The translations under genes were made by a program, and so were the position numbers. Under the pieces are notes generated by a model. That model was not told where the DNA came from, did no database searches, and was given only the letters and a program-made list of their open reading frames with translations. From assembly GCA_019188255.1 (NCBI GenBank), contig JAETXT010000006.1, positions 4,960,001 through 5,024,000 of the forward strand: a stretch of DNA of 64,000 nt, in the 5' to 3' direction. This DNA comes from Verticillium longisporum. Taxonomy: Eukaryota; Ascomycota; Sordariomycetes; Glomerellales; Plectosphaerellaceae. Below are positions 24,369-37,400 of this stretch, in pieces. The number at the start of each line of letters is the position of its first letter. Positions within the stretch are counted from its first letter, which is position 1.

Positions 24369-26493
24369 TCAGCGCACTTCCTCCGGTTCAACTTCTTCAC
24401 GGAATCGAATGCCGCCGTCGACCTGCACCGCCTGGTTAACCCACTCGTTCGCTAGCACTTTGTCAAGCGTCCAGCGAGTTCTGGCCCTCATGAGTAGGCC
24501 TTCGGTAATTTCCATTGCGCCCACAAGGCCTTTCTCGCGGAACTTTGCAATACTGGCATCATGGTCACCATCGTCACCGGCATACTCAATCCAGCGCCAC
24601 TCGGCGCGGGCTATCCTATGGCTCGTCCTGCTACGCATGCGATGGGCATCGGCTCCGGAGCCGGGCAAAGGATCGAACGGCAGACGCGACTCGAGGAGTG
24701 CATACAGGAGTACGCCCAGCGACCAGGCATCCGTAGCACGACCATCGTAAGGCAGACCCATGATCACCTCGGGCGCGGCGTAGTCTTCTGAGCCGCAGCG
24801 CGTCTCGAGCTTTTCGTCATCGGCGATGCGGCGGGACAGTCCGAGATCACCTAATGTGATGACCGAGTAAGGATACGTGACCCAGTCTATCGAATCATCC
24901 GCAAGCTCGGCGGGAGATGGGTTCACGAGAACATCTATGAATCATGTTAGCAAGCCATTTTATGTAGACTGTATGTGACACGCACTCTCGAGCTTGATGT
25001 CTCGGTGACATATCCGTCGCTCATGCAGATATTTGACCGCACCCACCAACTCGGCAAACATCCTTCGAAGCAACGACGGCTTGAGCACCTCTCGGTGGCC
25101 TGTGGCTACATCGAACAGATCACCGCCAGGGCAGTGACTGAGCACAAGAACGGCTCGCGTGGGCTCGATGGCCCACGCCTTCAGGCGAACCAGTGAAGGA
25201 TGATCAATGCTTTGCATGATCTCCAACTCGCGCTTGAGACTCATCTCGATACGCTCCTCGCTCGCACCACCTCTGGGTCCATGCTCGCACACCTTTACTG
25301 CGACCAGGGTTTTCTGGGAAGCTGGGTGTGTTCAAGCGTTGAAGTCTCAGACTGCGCTGTGTTCGATGCGTCGTCTTCATCGGCACCCATTTGACTCGTT
25401 GCCAGCATGACACGGCTGAAAGTGCCCTGACCCAGTAGCTTGACGGCCATCCATCTTCGTTTCTTTCCATCATTTCGACCGTAAGCCTCGAAGCACTCAG
25501 CTTGGGGTTTGGATTTACTGCCGGCGGACGAATCGCTTTTAGACGACTCACTGGGGGGCGGGGTAGGAGGTTGAGCCACTGTCTGTGCAAGGCCTCGGGA
25601 CTCGGCCAAGTTTACCTCGCGCTTGATATGCGGCTCAGCAGCCTCCGCAGTCTCTTCCGGCTTAACATGGGAGCCTGAGACTGTGACATGCCGCCTCGGT
25701 ATTGACGACGGCTCTGGTATGTATTCGCTGACACTTCGGTTACGTCCATGTTGTGGGCCAGTGTGGCTCGACGCGCCGGCCTTGCCTTCAGTACCGTCGG
25801 GTCCGAGGCCAGCATACACTTTTCGCTTCGAAGCGTTGGCAAGGGCCGCCGCTATTGACTCGCCTGATGCAGAGACCAGGACGGAGTCGGGCGTAGGGTT
25901 AGGCATTAGTTCGCGGGACGGAGGTCGAGCGCTGAGAAGTTTCCAAGGACCGGGGAGTCTCCGGACAGGAGAGGAGACGGCAAGGGCGTAACGTCTCCAA
26001 GGGCGGATATGACAGGGCTCGGAACGCAAGAAACTGGCGTCGAAGGGTTGCCAAACGCGTTTGCGATGGCCCTTTTGGTACTCGGTGTCCTGGAGACTGG
26101 CTTCAAGCTTGAGGAAAATGGTTCGTGATACGAGTTGAGGCTTTCGCGGCCAGAGGAGACAGCCTTGCTACCGCGTGACTCGATATTGATAGGGGCAGTC
26201 GGTCGAACGTCAGTCGCGATCCGAAGAGAGCTGTGACCAGCAGCAGTACTGAAACCGTTGCCAGAGTCCTGTGTCGAGAATTCGGGAGGAGGCGGCGAGG
26301 GACTTATGGTGTGGTCGTCGAACTGAATGCGGGGGTTCGAAGAAAAAGAGGCCGGATTGTCGATACTCGGAGTGGCATTGTGTGATGTGAATTTGGGCAC
26401 AAAGGGCTGTTTAACGGCAGGGATTGAGGTATTGTCCGATGTGTTTTCTGGTGTTGAACGTGTCGGCAAAGGCTGGCTTGAACCGGTGTACAT
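24369..26493 (-). CDS. CAMK-like serine/threonine protein kinase, frame disrupted
   Basis: Minus strand from the ATG at 26493. The N-terminal ~330 residues are Ser/Pro-rich and disordered. The kinase domain begins near 25440 with the Gly loop GQGTFSRV; VAVK supplies the ATP lysine, HRDIKLEN the catalytic loop, DLG replaces DFG, and DYAAPE the activation-segment end; it stops at 24369. A well-formed 51-bp intron (24985-24935, donor GTGCGT, GCTAAC branch) splits the catalytic loop. Two frame changes occur upstream. At about 25950-25956, frames join only if one C is restored in a C run (GDSP to GPWKLLSARPP). Between 25386 and 25322 the frame again changes, explained by a 65-bp intron with a weak GTGCCG donor, or by another missing base near 25320. 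The kinase type (similar to yeast Prr1/Prr2-like CAMK kinases) is inference. It is either a gene with local sequence errors or a decaying copy. Confidence 0.8.
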
Positions 26494-27761
26494 GGTCGTT
26501 TGTTACGAGTCGAGTCGTCGTAGATTTCGAGTCGTCTCGAGGAAGAGCTCAAAGCGATTTGTCGCGAAGGTACAGGTCGGCGACGATGTTGAGCTTGTGG
26601 AGCGGAGGGGGAGGGGTGGCAAGGCCAGGTGATCCGCGACGGCGGCGCAGCACGGGCGACGGAAGCTAGCCTCCTGTTTGAGAGCAAGACAGCAGGCCTA
26701 GGTCAGTCTCTGAGATGGTCCCAATAATAGAATCTGTAGCAAACAAGGAGATCGCGAGGGACCTTGCTGGACTTACCGACGTCCTTGGGGATGCAGTCAA
26801 GTCAATGACAGACCCTTGGCTGAGAAAGGAAAAGCCACAGACAACCACCGAAGGGTCAAAAAAAGGAGGGAAGGAGGGGCGCGTGTTGTTGGCTACTGAT
26901 GCAACATGAAAGGCGTCGGTTGTAGGGCGGACTGGGCTGTGCTCCTATGCTCTGTGTCGGGGCTGGTGTTGAGACAGCGGGCCGGGCGGGGAGCTGAGGC
27001 GCGGCAAAGCGCAAAAGAGATGACCGATGGGGGCGGGTTAGAGGGTCCGAGATGCAGGAAAGATGAATGTGCGTCTTGGGGGGATATCTGACGGAGCCGA
27101 GCTAGCTGCGAGTCGGCGGCGAGTGACGTCTTTGTCGTGGGAAGAGCGACAGCGAAAGCGACGGCGGCAGCAACGTGAGAGAGAGGTGAGAGAAAGACTT
27201 GTCGATGGCGCCCCCAGACCCTGTGGTTGGCGGCGCTGGGTTGACAGAGGAGTGGTCACGTTCAGACCCGTGTGATTGAATGAGTAATTGAACCAGAAGG
27301 GCTAGACTTTGAGTCCAGGCGCAATAGCGCAGGGCCAAAAGGGGACGATTGTAGGGATGTTGCGACGGGAGGATGAAAGGATGGGGCGCCTTTGTTAATG
27401 AAGCAAGGTAAGGAGGTACCTGAGATAGGTAGGTAGGTACCTAGGTAGGTAGGCAGGTGCTATTGCAGGGAACATGAAAGGGTTTAGGCGCCCCCCTTGC
27501 TGATGGGATGACCTGGATGTCAAGCCACGGCAAGTCGAGTACATGTACAGTAAGGTAGAGGAAGTGGGCAAATGAAGGCAAAGAAGAAGGGCAAAGTCGG
27601 AAGGAATTGTGGAGGGGGCAGATGAGTCGACAAACAGACAGGCAGACAGACGAGACCGGCGACCCTGTTGGCAAGCAGCAAGATAAGGTACCCTCCTCGT
27701 TCTTGAATCTTGCAGCAGTGATGGGGGGCGTCTGAGATGGCCCAAGAGTCTCCCCTCACAC

Positions 27762-27775
27762 AGGTACATGTACCT
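27762..27775. repeat. 14-bp perfect palindrome AGGTACATGTACCT
   Basis: Perfect inverted repeat containing the TACATGTA core seen repeatedly in this window. Confidence 0.9.
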
Positions 27776-29270
27776 CACTCACAGACAGCGCAGCAAGGTG
27801 CTACGAGATAGGAAGGGGCAAGGGGTGCTGCCCGCCCCACATTTCTTCATCGAAACAATTTGTGCGGGGCGCTCGTTGTGCTTTCCCATTGGCTCTCGTT
27901 TTGGTGGTGGTGGTCGATGGCACAACATCTCTACGTCGTAAGGCTGGAATTGCGGTCGCCTTTTCGATTCCCATGTTTGCCGATGCGACTTCATCAAGAC
28001 GCTCCTCCTTCAAGATCGATTCTGTTGGAATTCGAGCTCCTGCGATCTGTGACGTGTATCGAAGTGGGATCGTTCGCACACTCGAGGCCTATCCACGATG
28101 CTAGCGCCAGCTACCCCGCTGCCAAAGAGAAGTGGAAGAGAGGGTCGTGAAAGGGAAGGCACGTTCGCGACTCAGACTAGACCGGAAGCCAAATGGAGAA
28201 AGCCGCGCTAGACTAGTACCTGCCTCGAAGCTCATCTCCCGCATACGGCACTGCCCTTGCCGGCATGCCGTCAAGTACCTTTCGACTGGGTCAAGACGCA
28301 AGAGACACCACTCGGTTTTAGCGACCCACTCCACCGGCGACGCTCCCAGTGAGCTCGCTGGGGCTCGAATATTACGTTACAGCGCAGCATGCCCAGCCAG
28401 TCACCGTCCCCAGACCAGGAACGCCCGATTATCATTGGGCAGGAACTGTCCGTTTTCATGGTTGCTTCCTCACCTGCCACCCACGCCGCTGCCGTCAGCG
28501 AACGCTTGCAGGAAGGACCAAGGACTTGTTCACTCGGTGGAGGTACATGTAGGTGGGTGGGTTGGTCGTAACCCAAGGCAGCCAGAAGTCCATGACAGTG
28601 GTGCAGTGCAGTGCGCTCCCCTCTCTGACCTGTCAATTTCCTCCCGCCCATCGTGAATCACTGGCAGTTCCTTCCCGAGGCGACGGAATGCCAATCCGGG
28701 CAAGAGGACCCGTCGCAGTTTTGTTCAATAATGGGGGCCCCTTGCCCATCGCTGCCCCTCTGGCGGCACCACCGAGTTGTGCATGTCCTACGTCATCGAG
28801 ATTCGTTGGGTTACTGTACTGATGGCTATTCCGTCCTGAACGACCACCTTCAAGCGGCTCTGGCTGTCCTTGCAGCACCACCATAAGCATTGCGGACCCG
28901 GGACCTTCGAACACGTACATGCCTGGACAGCGGATCACTATCGAGATGCATGACAACCAAGCACAATCAACCTCACAGTGGATTCTTTCGTGGGAGCAAG
29001 CGAAAGCTGCTTCAACAATCAACAGCAAGCCAGCGGGAAGCGTCGCAGAATTTGGGCATCAATACTACCCTTGATAGACGCGTATCCTGGGTCTCGATGT
29101 TGTCACCAAGGATGTCCTCCTTCCACCGACATTGCTTCGTTGCCCTCTGGTCGTGGGCGCCTGGTCACGAAATGACAGGCACGGCAAACCCATACAGTTG
29201 ATTCCAGGTACATATCATTGTCGGCCCTCCTAACATGCCGCCTCGATCGCCTTGCACTCATCTTAATGGC

Positions 29271-29286
29271 ATAGCTGTACAGCTAT
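29271..29286. repeat. 16-bp perfect palindrome ATAGCTGTACAGCTAT
   Basis: Perfect inverted repeat about 215 bp beyond the 3' end of the Clr5 gene at 29502. It might be a protein-binding site or chance. Confidence 0.85.
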
Positions 29287-29501
29287 GATTGCCTCCAGCA
29301 AGCAATTAATGTCTACGTAAACGATTTACCCCTTTGTCTGCATTCGAGAAAGACAACCGTCCCTTGGCACGCCGTTTTGAAGTGTGTTGATCAACTTTCC
29401 ATCCCACTTCGCTTCAGGTGAGGTGAGTCTTCTGAACCATACGAAAGCATGCCTTGTGCTGATTGTTCTCTATAGCTTCATGGAATCCCCGGCCGAAGAC
29501 T

Positions 29502-31390
29502 TTAGGTTGAGTCTGTACCTATCCCAGCCATGTCGACTTGAGTTTCTGTCCTGCCGCTGCTGTTTGATACCCCACCTGATGCTTCATGAGCTGCCACATC
29601 AACCCACAGTACTGTATTGGGGTAGACGGGGGCAAAGGCTCCCTCGCCTTCATGCATGCAGTTCGCTGAGACTAGCCAGTCCAGCTGCGGCTCTTCGAAG
29701 TCTTCGTCCACCCATAGCCACACAGGCAACTCTTCCCTTTCAGTGTCTCCCAAGTCACTTTCGCCATTAGCATCGTCCTCGGTCACGAAGCCCTTGGAAA
29801 GAGATGCCGACTTCTCAGCGAAGGCTGCGACTCGGCGCATGCGATATTCATGAATCTTGTTCGCTTTGCTCGACTTCCCTGTCTCCGCCAGCAAGTTTTC
29901 CAGGTTCCCTAGCGCTGTCATGGAGAGCCGCTCGTCAGCGTTTGACGTCAATGCCATTTTTACTGCCATTTCAAACGAGGCGATCGCTGCTGCTATGTTG
30001 CCAATGTGGTAATACTTTACCCCAAGCTCGAGGTGCATTGCTGCTGTCTGTTCGTCTGTCAAGGCATACGCATTCATGTGGCCGGTCAGGATGGCAACCG
30101 CCTCGTCTAGCCTGCCTTGACGCTCCTCACACGCTGCAAGAATGCCAGCATGCGACAGGGCCAACTCACCAATCCACGGGTGCCGCTTCCCCGAGGCAGC
30201 AGCCCGGGCGAGATGCGTCGTTATCATTCCCGCACAATCCTCCGGCCCTCGACGAGAGAACACGCAGTCGAGGTAGTCGCTGTATAACAGATGGGTCAGG
30301 AAATTGGCAGGTCCTGTTCGTTCCTCAATGTCCGGCAACAGGAAAGCATACAGCCTCATCGACAAATCGTAGTAATCGGAAAGGTTGGTGGCACTCAAGC
30401 TCCTCCATATTTGTGCCAAGACGTGATGCTGACCGAGGACGATGGGCATCAAGCCGGCGAGGTAATCAAGCACTAGACGCAACAAATCATGTTTGTGGTG
30501 ACGGTCGAGATACCATAGTAGGCAGACTGTACGTGCCACGAAGTCAGGGCTCTCAGCTGCCACAATCTCTTTCAGTGACTCAAACGATGGACCAAGGACG
30601 CTGTTGATATCGATCTGATCACCTCGCATCATACATCGATTGACGAGGGCGAAACTGGCGATGACCCTTTCAAAAAGCTCGTTGCTGCGGTCTCCATTGC
30701 AGAGAAGACTGCTGCCACAGTCGACGTTGTACTCACAGAACCAGGCCCCCGATGAGAATGATCCATCAACATAAACGCGGAAGAGACCCAGAATCTTTTC
30801 AACGCCGTACAAATCCGATGAAGAGTTGAGGGCTTGGTTAGGAGCTGGCGACGGGGTTCGACAGGTGACTTCCCGAGCGGTTTGACCGTTGGGCTTGTGT
30901 CCGGCGCGAAGTTTCGCGACCAGTGCAGGGTTGCGTTTGACATAGCGTTTGATGTTTTCAAAATCAACAAGTTGGCCGCGGATCCTGAACTCGGTAGGTC
31001 TATTCAGCGCATCTCGATCTCTTTTGAGAATGAGGATGGCGAGCACTTCATCTCCCTTCAACTTTTTGTCGAGGCCCCATTTCCATATACGCGACTTGTA
31101 CATCTTGACCCTAATCGACGCGTATGAGCGAGGGCATACAAGGATCCACGTGGAACATGTACGACTTACGTGGCTACGAAATGGTAGTCCCTTTCCATGA
31201 TCTCCATGACCTCTCTCAGGGATTTCTTCTCCTCCTGGTACAGTCTTGTGATAAGAGGTCTTTTGGTTTCCCACACTTCCATTGGGACTCGCTTGCGCAT
31301 TTTCGATTGCAAGGCTTGGTTTTCTGAATTATCGCCATCAGAAACAGAGGAGGGTACCTTTCCTTTGGCGGAGAAATCAGTTGCCTTCAT
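29502..31390 (-). CDS. Clr5-domain protein (first of two)
   Basis: Two exons, 31390-31170 and 31110-29502, with a 59-bp intron (GTAAGT donor, GATTAG acceptor) inside the Clr5 domain; 609 aa. The Clr5 domain (PF14420) spans about 36-90. It starts VPMEVWETKRPLITRLYQ, continues through REVMEIMERDYHF and, across the splice junction, KMYKSRIWKWGLDKK. The intron position in this motif is shared with the second Clr5 gene at 57485. The C-terminal two thirds are helical; around residues 380-480 repeated Ala/Leu-rich helices suggest TPR-like repeats (for example ELGVKYYHIGNIAAAIASFE). Clr5 of fission yeast acts in heterochromatic silencing. Most filamentous-fungal members have no known role. An acidic linker and Gly/Ser tail end the protein. 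Confidence 0.88.
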
Positions 31391-33919
31391 AGCTGTGGTT
31401 GAGCGTGGCAGTCAGCTCGCGGTGGGGACGGTCGTCATTCAGCACACTTTGTCGCACTCAATCAAAGTCGGGCTAGATGTTTGAGCCTGTAGGACACAGT
31501 CAGGATGGGTGGGCAATGGTCGAAGATATGAGGGACAGGGCGGAGGGATGAGATGAAGTGCACAAACTCACTTGCATCACCTCAGCCCAGTCAATCATCG
31601 ACCAGGGGCCCAAGTGCGAGCTCACACAGTATGAGGACTCTGTTGGGTATGCTCTTCTGCCTAGTTCTGGCAGCTCACGTTGATACATCCACAACTCTTC
31701 TTGATGTGCTGCGGAAGGATGCAACGCGGACATTTCACTCGCAGGACAGCGGCTGCAAACAACGAAACCCAACCTTTCGAAACCAATCAACAGCCACCCG
31801 GTGGCATGGGCTCCCAGCGTGCCCCTGCCAGCAAAGGGGCACACCCATCAGGGATGTGTCTTACGGCCGGAATCCTGGCGGCTTGGGTTAGTGGGGTTGT
31901 CTATGGGGATCACGACCAGGTTGGAGTGGAGGTAGGCCTGGCTTGAGCCAGTTGTTCGCCCACCCTCCCACGATCGAGCGACGAAACTCTGCACCCACCC
32001 ATTCACCCCAAGCAACCTCTGCCGTACCAGGACATCACCTCTACCATCTGCATTTCGGTTGAATATCTCCTCGAACTTACAGTTACTGGATACCACACAA
32101 AGCTCATATTGTGTGGCACTGGGTCACCGGTCGTCTGTTTAGAACTGGTAGACAATCTGCCCTTTTGTTACTCTATATCTGCCTTTGTTAGCCTTATCAT
32201 CATGGCCCAGTCAGACACATATGGACACTCAAAACGATTAGTCCACGGGAGCCGGAGTCACGCTCGAGAAACAACGGCCATGCTCCCAAAGCATCTTCGC
32301 ACGGCCTAGCTAGTTGAAACGGCCCTTTTCACCACCTGTCCCATTAACTGACGAGCTTGGGACCAAACCATCAAATTTGGAGGCCTCAACGGAGGCCGCG
32401 TTGCGGCCACCCTCACATATTGCACATACTACGAACACCCACATTGCCGAAGGCGGATACATCGTTGTTTTGCTGTATCTGCACCAGGTCGCAACCGCTA
32501 ATCTGAAGAAGTAATAATCTTCACTACGACGAAGTCTGGGTCATTACGGCGAGCGGCTGTCCCTTTGTCTTCGCAACACCACCTCAGTGTGTTTTTGTAG
32601 CGGCCGGCGTACCCCACGTTTCTTACGGATCGTCCTCATGTGTTTCTACTGACTGACATGGGTCCTGGCACGCTCGCGTGCCGCGGTGTGCCGGAAGTAG
32701 GCAGCACGGCCGCATTCCAGGAACAAGTTCTCAATACACAACGGTCGACCTTTGCGCCCACCACGGACTCCTCGTCAGAGCTCCGGGGACGCAGAATTAG
32801 ATCCACGCTGTGACGGAAACTGCACCCTGTCAGGTGCGTCAGGCATTTCATGGAGGTCAGGGTGTGAGTCAAGCTTGTTAATTAGCCCATTTGCCTACGC
32901 CCTGCCAGCTTAACCCCGAGTTAGCAGCGTACGGGCTGCAGAACACATTAGAATTCAACGATATGAAGACACTGACATGGCCCAAGACCAGCTGTCAGCC
33001 CTAAGCAAGGCTTTTCAACTTCGACACCCTCCACTACCTTCGGGCAGTCCACCGATGCTTGTTGTCCATGCAGGTTGTGGGGCTTCAGGCGGCCAGCCTG
33101 TTGGGTAGGAGGAAGGCCTCGGTGACCAGAACGGGCTCTCTGGTTCACCCACGAACATCATGCTGATTGAAAAGCAGCCGAATCATGATGGACAAAAATA
33201 ATCGCTTACGCCTGGTGCGTCTTCAGAGTGTTACATGGTGCTCACTGCCATTGTGGATAAGGAACCGCAATCAGGGGGCTCACGAGTCGGGCACATGAGC
33301 ATTACCACGACAAGACTCACTTCACCTCAGAGGGATCTTATTGACCAGCCGCAGGCGACAGCGACTCGTTGTTCTTGCAACTACTGTCCAATACTGGTTG
33401 CTGCCGTTACAGGTGTAAAACTTAACACTAGAGTGAGATTTGGCATGGTCTCTACGGGCCATCTAAGCTACATGGCACAACATGCTAGCCAGCCCGCGAA
33501 GACTCGTCGGCAAGATCCGCCGTCCTCTTGACGCTCTTTAGTTGCTAGTGGCGCGTTATGCGTTAGTTTCCGCACATCGGCCTCTCTCATTTTCACCCGA
33601 CGTAGCCTCCCTTGCTGATCCACGAGCTGCACTTGTTCGGCTGCCAGCTCGGAAGACAGCCAATCGCCATCGCAACTGAATTGATGTCGCACAGTCTTCA
33701 TTGGTCTACAGAAACCAATTCCTTGAACAAAGTCACATCCATTGCCCTGGATACACATGACGAAGGCTGATCCATGACCTTTAGAGGTTCGTTGCCGTCT
33801 TGACATCGACATTCAGAACTTGTTCTGGGGCAAATGGGTCTTCCGTCATTAGCTGTCAGACTTCTCAAGATTCGTCTGTATATCAGGAGCTTTATTCTCT
33901 TGTGGTGCATGCCGTCAAG
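31391..33919. other. Gene-poor region
   Basis: 2.5 kb upstream of the first Clr5 gene. Short open frames only; no repeat family, RNA gene or recognisable protein. Confidence 0.5.
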
Positions 33920-34437
33920 ATGCCGCATCAGTTGCAAACCCCGATCGCTCTGACTCCTGGCGGAAGCAACTTCTTGTACGTACAGACTGACACGCTTACT
34001 GCGGAAGAGAGGCGCTACCATTTACTCTTACGAAAACTTAACCTTAACACCGTGAGTATAGTTCTGCACGTTATTCGGAGCTTACTGACACAGATAACTG
34101 TCAGGCAGCTGCTCTTGATATACCACAAATATCCATGGATCCCAATGACCCCCGTGCGGGCAACTCAACGGTTGACTTAAACTCTGAACAGAAAGGGAAG
34201 GGTCAGGAACGCCCACCCATAATATTCGACGGCCTTCTTCCCCGGATCGAGACTCGTGGGCAGAGCAGAATTTCCTCCACCAAGAGCGGCAAGAAGGAGG
34301 ACGACATCAGCAGACCACATGATCGCGTCCATCATGATGAGATCGTCAGTTTGAGCGATGCAGCAAAGCGTTCTGAACCAACAGCAGTTGACGACACTGT
34401 AGCCTTCCCAACTTCACACCCGGAGAACCAATATTAG
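33920..34437 (+). CDS. Candidate small two-exon gene, unknown function
   Basis: The ATG at 33920 opens a 44-codon exon ending at a consensus GTGAGT donor (34052). After a 53-bp intron with TACTGAC and TAACTG branch candidates and acceptor CAG at 34104, the frame continues in phase to a stop at 34437, giving 154 aa. The first part holds a short helical segment (LTAEERRYHLLLRKLNL); the rest is polar and disordered. No family is recognised. Base composition is closer to the surrounding non-coding DNA than to the clear genes, so this may be a chance splice model or a rapidly evolving or lineage-specific gene. An upstream in-frame extension to 33800 exists. Confidence 0.35.
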
Positions 34438-37400
34438 AGGAAGCGGAACAAGTTGGCGACTAAGAAGCTTGTTCAAGGCCGCCGCAAACAGTGCCATCAT
34501 ACCATCTCTCGGCTATCTCACCAGATTATCAACATGGCTTGTTCTCGAACTTGGAATTACTCCATATGTATGTGTTGACTGCATGGCAGTGATGGATGGA
34601 CCTGGCCATGAAATAGCAAAGCACAAGATCTCATCAAGGTGGGACACGAGAAAACTGCTCGCCTCAACTTCAATTGCAGCTTTTCTATTACAGCCCGCAT
34701 CAATCGACGAAAACTCCAGCAGTCTGGTTTGCAATTGCGTCGCAAAGCGACGGGTCAAAAGCATGAGAGGTCCGGGCCAGACTGGAAGAGTCCAAGCAGG
34801 GCAGCAGAACATGGCCGCCGGTCGAAACGGGGCAGCCGGCGATGACTCGGCGATGCAACATGGCACCCTGGCTCTCCCCTCCGATGTTTCTGGGTCTGCC
34901 CCCGTCGTCTCAGTGGGCTGTCGCACGAACAAATCCTGATGCAATGGAACCGGCCCCCACAACCCGGGTTGTAAAGTCACCCAAAACAGCAGTGTTTCTG
35001 GAATGGCCACATGTACACACTGGCTCCCAGTGAGCGAGGGTCAGGCGGTGACGATTAACAGCGAGCGACATCAACTCACGACGAGGGACCCTTGCACAAA
35101 GCCAGCAGCAACTGGCTGTCCATTTCCAAGCTGTCATTGATGCTGCCTACCAGAATGATTGTGACAATCGTGCAGCCCACGGCGCACCGCTAAGCAAACA
35201 GCCAAGTGATGCGCAACCCAAAGATGGCCGCACAGTAATACGAGTCAACCGGGCTGACTGTGCGGGCGAGCGTTCAAAGCTCTGAGCATGTCTTCCTGAG
35301 GACTGGATCCTTGCAAATCGACTCACACTGACCATGCGCCCCCCTCGACAACCCGTTAGACAGAGCTTCCACGTAGCCGTTAATTCATCGTCATTGTGCA
35401 AGGTGGGAGGTTCTATTTCTCTACGACATGCCCAGGCCTGGACCGTATGACAACCAGAGACGCGGCTTGGTGTCTTTGGCCTTCGACTACACGCCATCCA
35501 TAGAAAAGGGCGTACCGACAACTTAGCTACATCTTTCGAGGCGAACGTTTGCATCTCGAACGGAGACCCTTTCGGCGCGTCTCCCGAGCCCGCCCTCTCT
35601 TTTCTCTTGTCGAGCAAGTCGCTCGCCGGAGCCCCAAGGGCCAGTACCATGTAGACCCAGAATACCAATTGTTCAGCGTTCGAGGCAGGGGCAAGACGGA
35701 AATGATCCCCACATGTTGAATTGAGCAAGGGTTCCTAATTATCCCTAAAGAGTACATGTTGAGTTCCTCACGTCTTCTTTTCCTTCTGCGCCGGCAGTAC
35801 AGCACAGCAAACATGGATCTCAACGGGGCTCACTGGAGGATCGGACTTGCCGGACCATCGGGTTACCCTATTCATCCTTCACAGCAGCGAACGCGCGGCA
35901 CTCGGAGCCGGTCTATCGTGGCTGTCTGCATGGGCCCTTGAGACGTGTGTGTTGAACAAACATACCTGATTTTTGCTGCATCTCTCAGCTGAGGAGCCTA
36001 GATTGTTACCCATGGGCAGTGTATATGCCATAGTATATGACTTGTCACACAGGGGAAGTGGTCTGAACATGTCGACGTCTGATCTGATTTGGTGGTAGAA
36101 CTGAGCATTTGGCCGATGTGCATTCGCATACAAATGCACCTCGCGAAACAAAAGCAACAACGATTGTGCCTCATTCCCGGTAGCCGAGTCGAAGCGCCAG
36201 CGCAATGTCACATCTGCTACAGGAGGCGATGGCGGTCCAGAAGCCGAGTGGCCGGGTCTTGTGGTCCATTCTTCCCTGAACCCTGTAATATTGCTGTCGA
36301 CTATTGCTTTGGGTGTTGATATCAAGCGTCCCACAGGGTGTCCAGGCGCTGCTGGGACTCTCGATGGAGATGGGTTAAACGTACGCAGATCGAGTCACTG
36401 TTGTTACTTTGGTGGGTGATCTTGATTAGATGGCACGAAAAAGCAGCACATGGTTTGCCATCATTTCGTCTCTCACTGACAACACGCCAAGCCCAAAGAC
36501 CCGAATCTGTGTGAACTCTGCAGAGATATACGCCATCTTGAGTCACATTCGGCAGCGGGGGCTTGCGGTGTCTCCCTCCGCCTCTCCGTCCTTGTGCAGA
36601 ACAGCGATTCTGTACAATTATCCCTTCCTCGTTGGGTGGGGGCTAAATGAAGATTTCCCACGCATGTAGCTTGGGAAAGCTGCAACCATAATTATGTTTT
36701 GCTGCTCCCCTCGTCGGTCAACACCGAAAATCGAGGGGAAGCTGAAGATCCACGACGGAACGGGCGCTGCTGTTTCGCCGGCTTTACGACCAGCGCAGGA
36801 AAGGCCTCTGGAAGATGCTAAGGAGTCTTCATGAGATTGGTATCGCCCGGGACCACACCGTCTGCCCCCGTGGGTATACCTATTGACTCATCACGAGGAT
36901 TCTTTGCGTCAAGGTCAATCCAAGGAAAATGTCACTGGGCTGCCCGCATTGCGCTGGACACGGGTCATCCACGGAGTCAGATATGATTTCTAGTGGATGA
37001 GGTTCTTTCGCCTGTCAAAATCAGGCCCTCCCCTTTCGCCCGGCCCCCTACTTGCTACACAAGACCAGGTGCGATAGGCCAAAACTGACAGGATTCAGAT
37101 GCTGGTCGGTAGGTGCGCGTAACTCTGTACCACAGCTTGCCATGGCGATGAGACAAGCCACCATTGCCTCGCTGCTCGTGTCTCGACATTCTCGATTGGT
37201 GACAGCAGCACAGTGCAGTTGTCCAGCGGGTAGCGATGAGGGTCATGTTTGGGCCAGGACCCAAGAAAAGTGACAGGTATGTCAACTGGGTTCATGAGCC
37301 CAGACCCACCGCAACAAGCCCTTACATGTAGGTCGCCGTGGTCATGGTAGCGGCCGATGACGGGCGTCCGGGGAGGATGGAGCAGCGACGAGGAAGAGAA

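Larger units (their letters stand above)
26494..29501. other. Gene-poor region
   Basis: 3 kb upstream of the kinase and downstream of the first Clr5 gene. Contains a GGTA/TACC-rich palindromic cluster at about 27415-27465, palindromes TACATGTA at 27540 and 28544, the 14-bp perfect palindrome aggtacatgtacct at 27762-27775, and the 16-bp palindrome at 29271-29286. No gene recognised. Confidence 0.5.
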
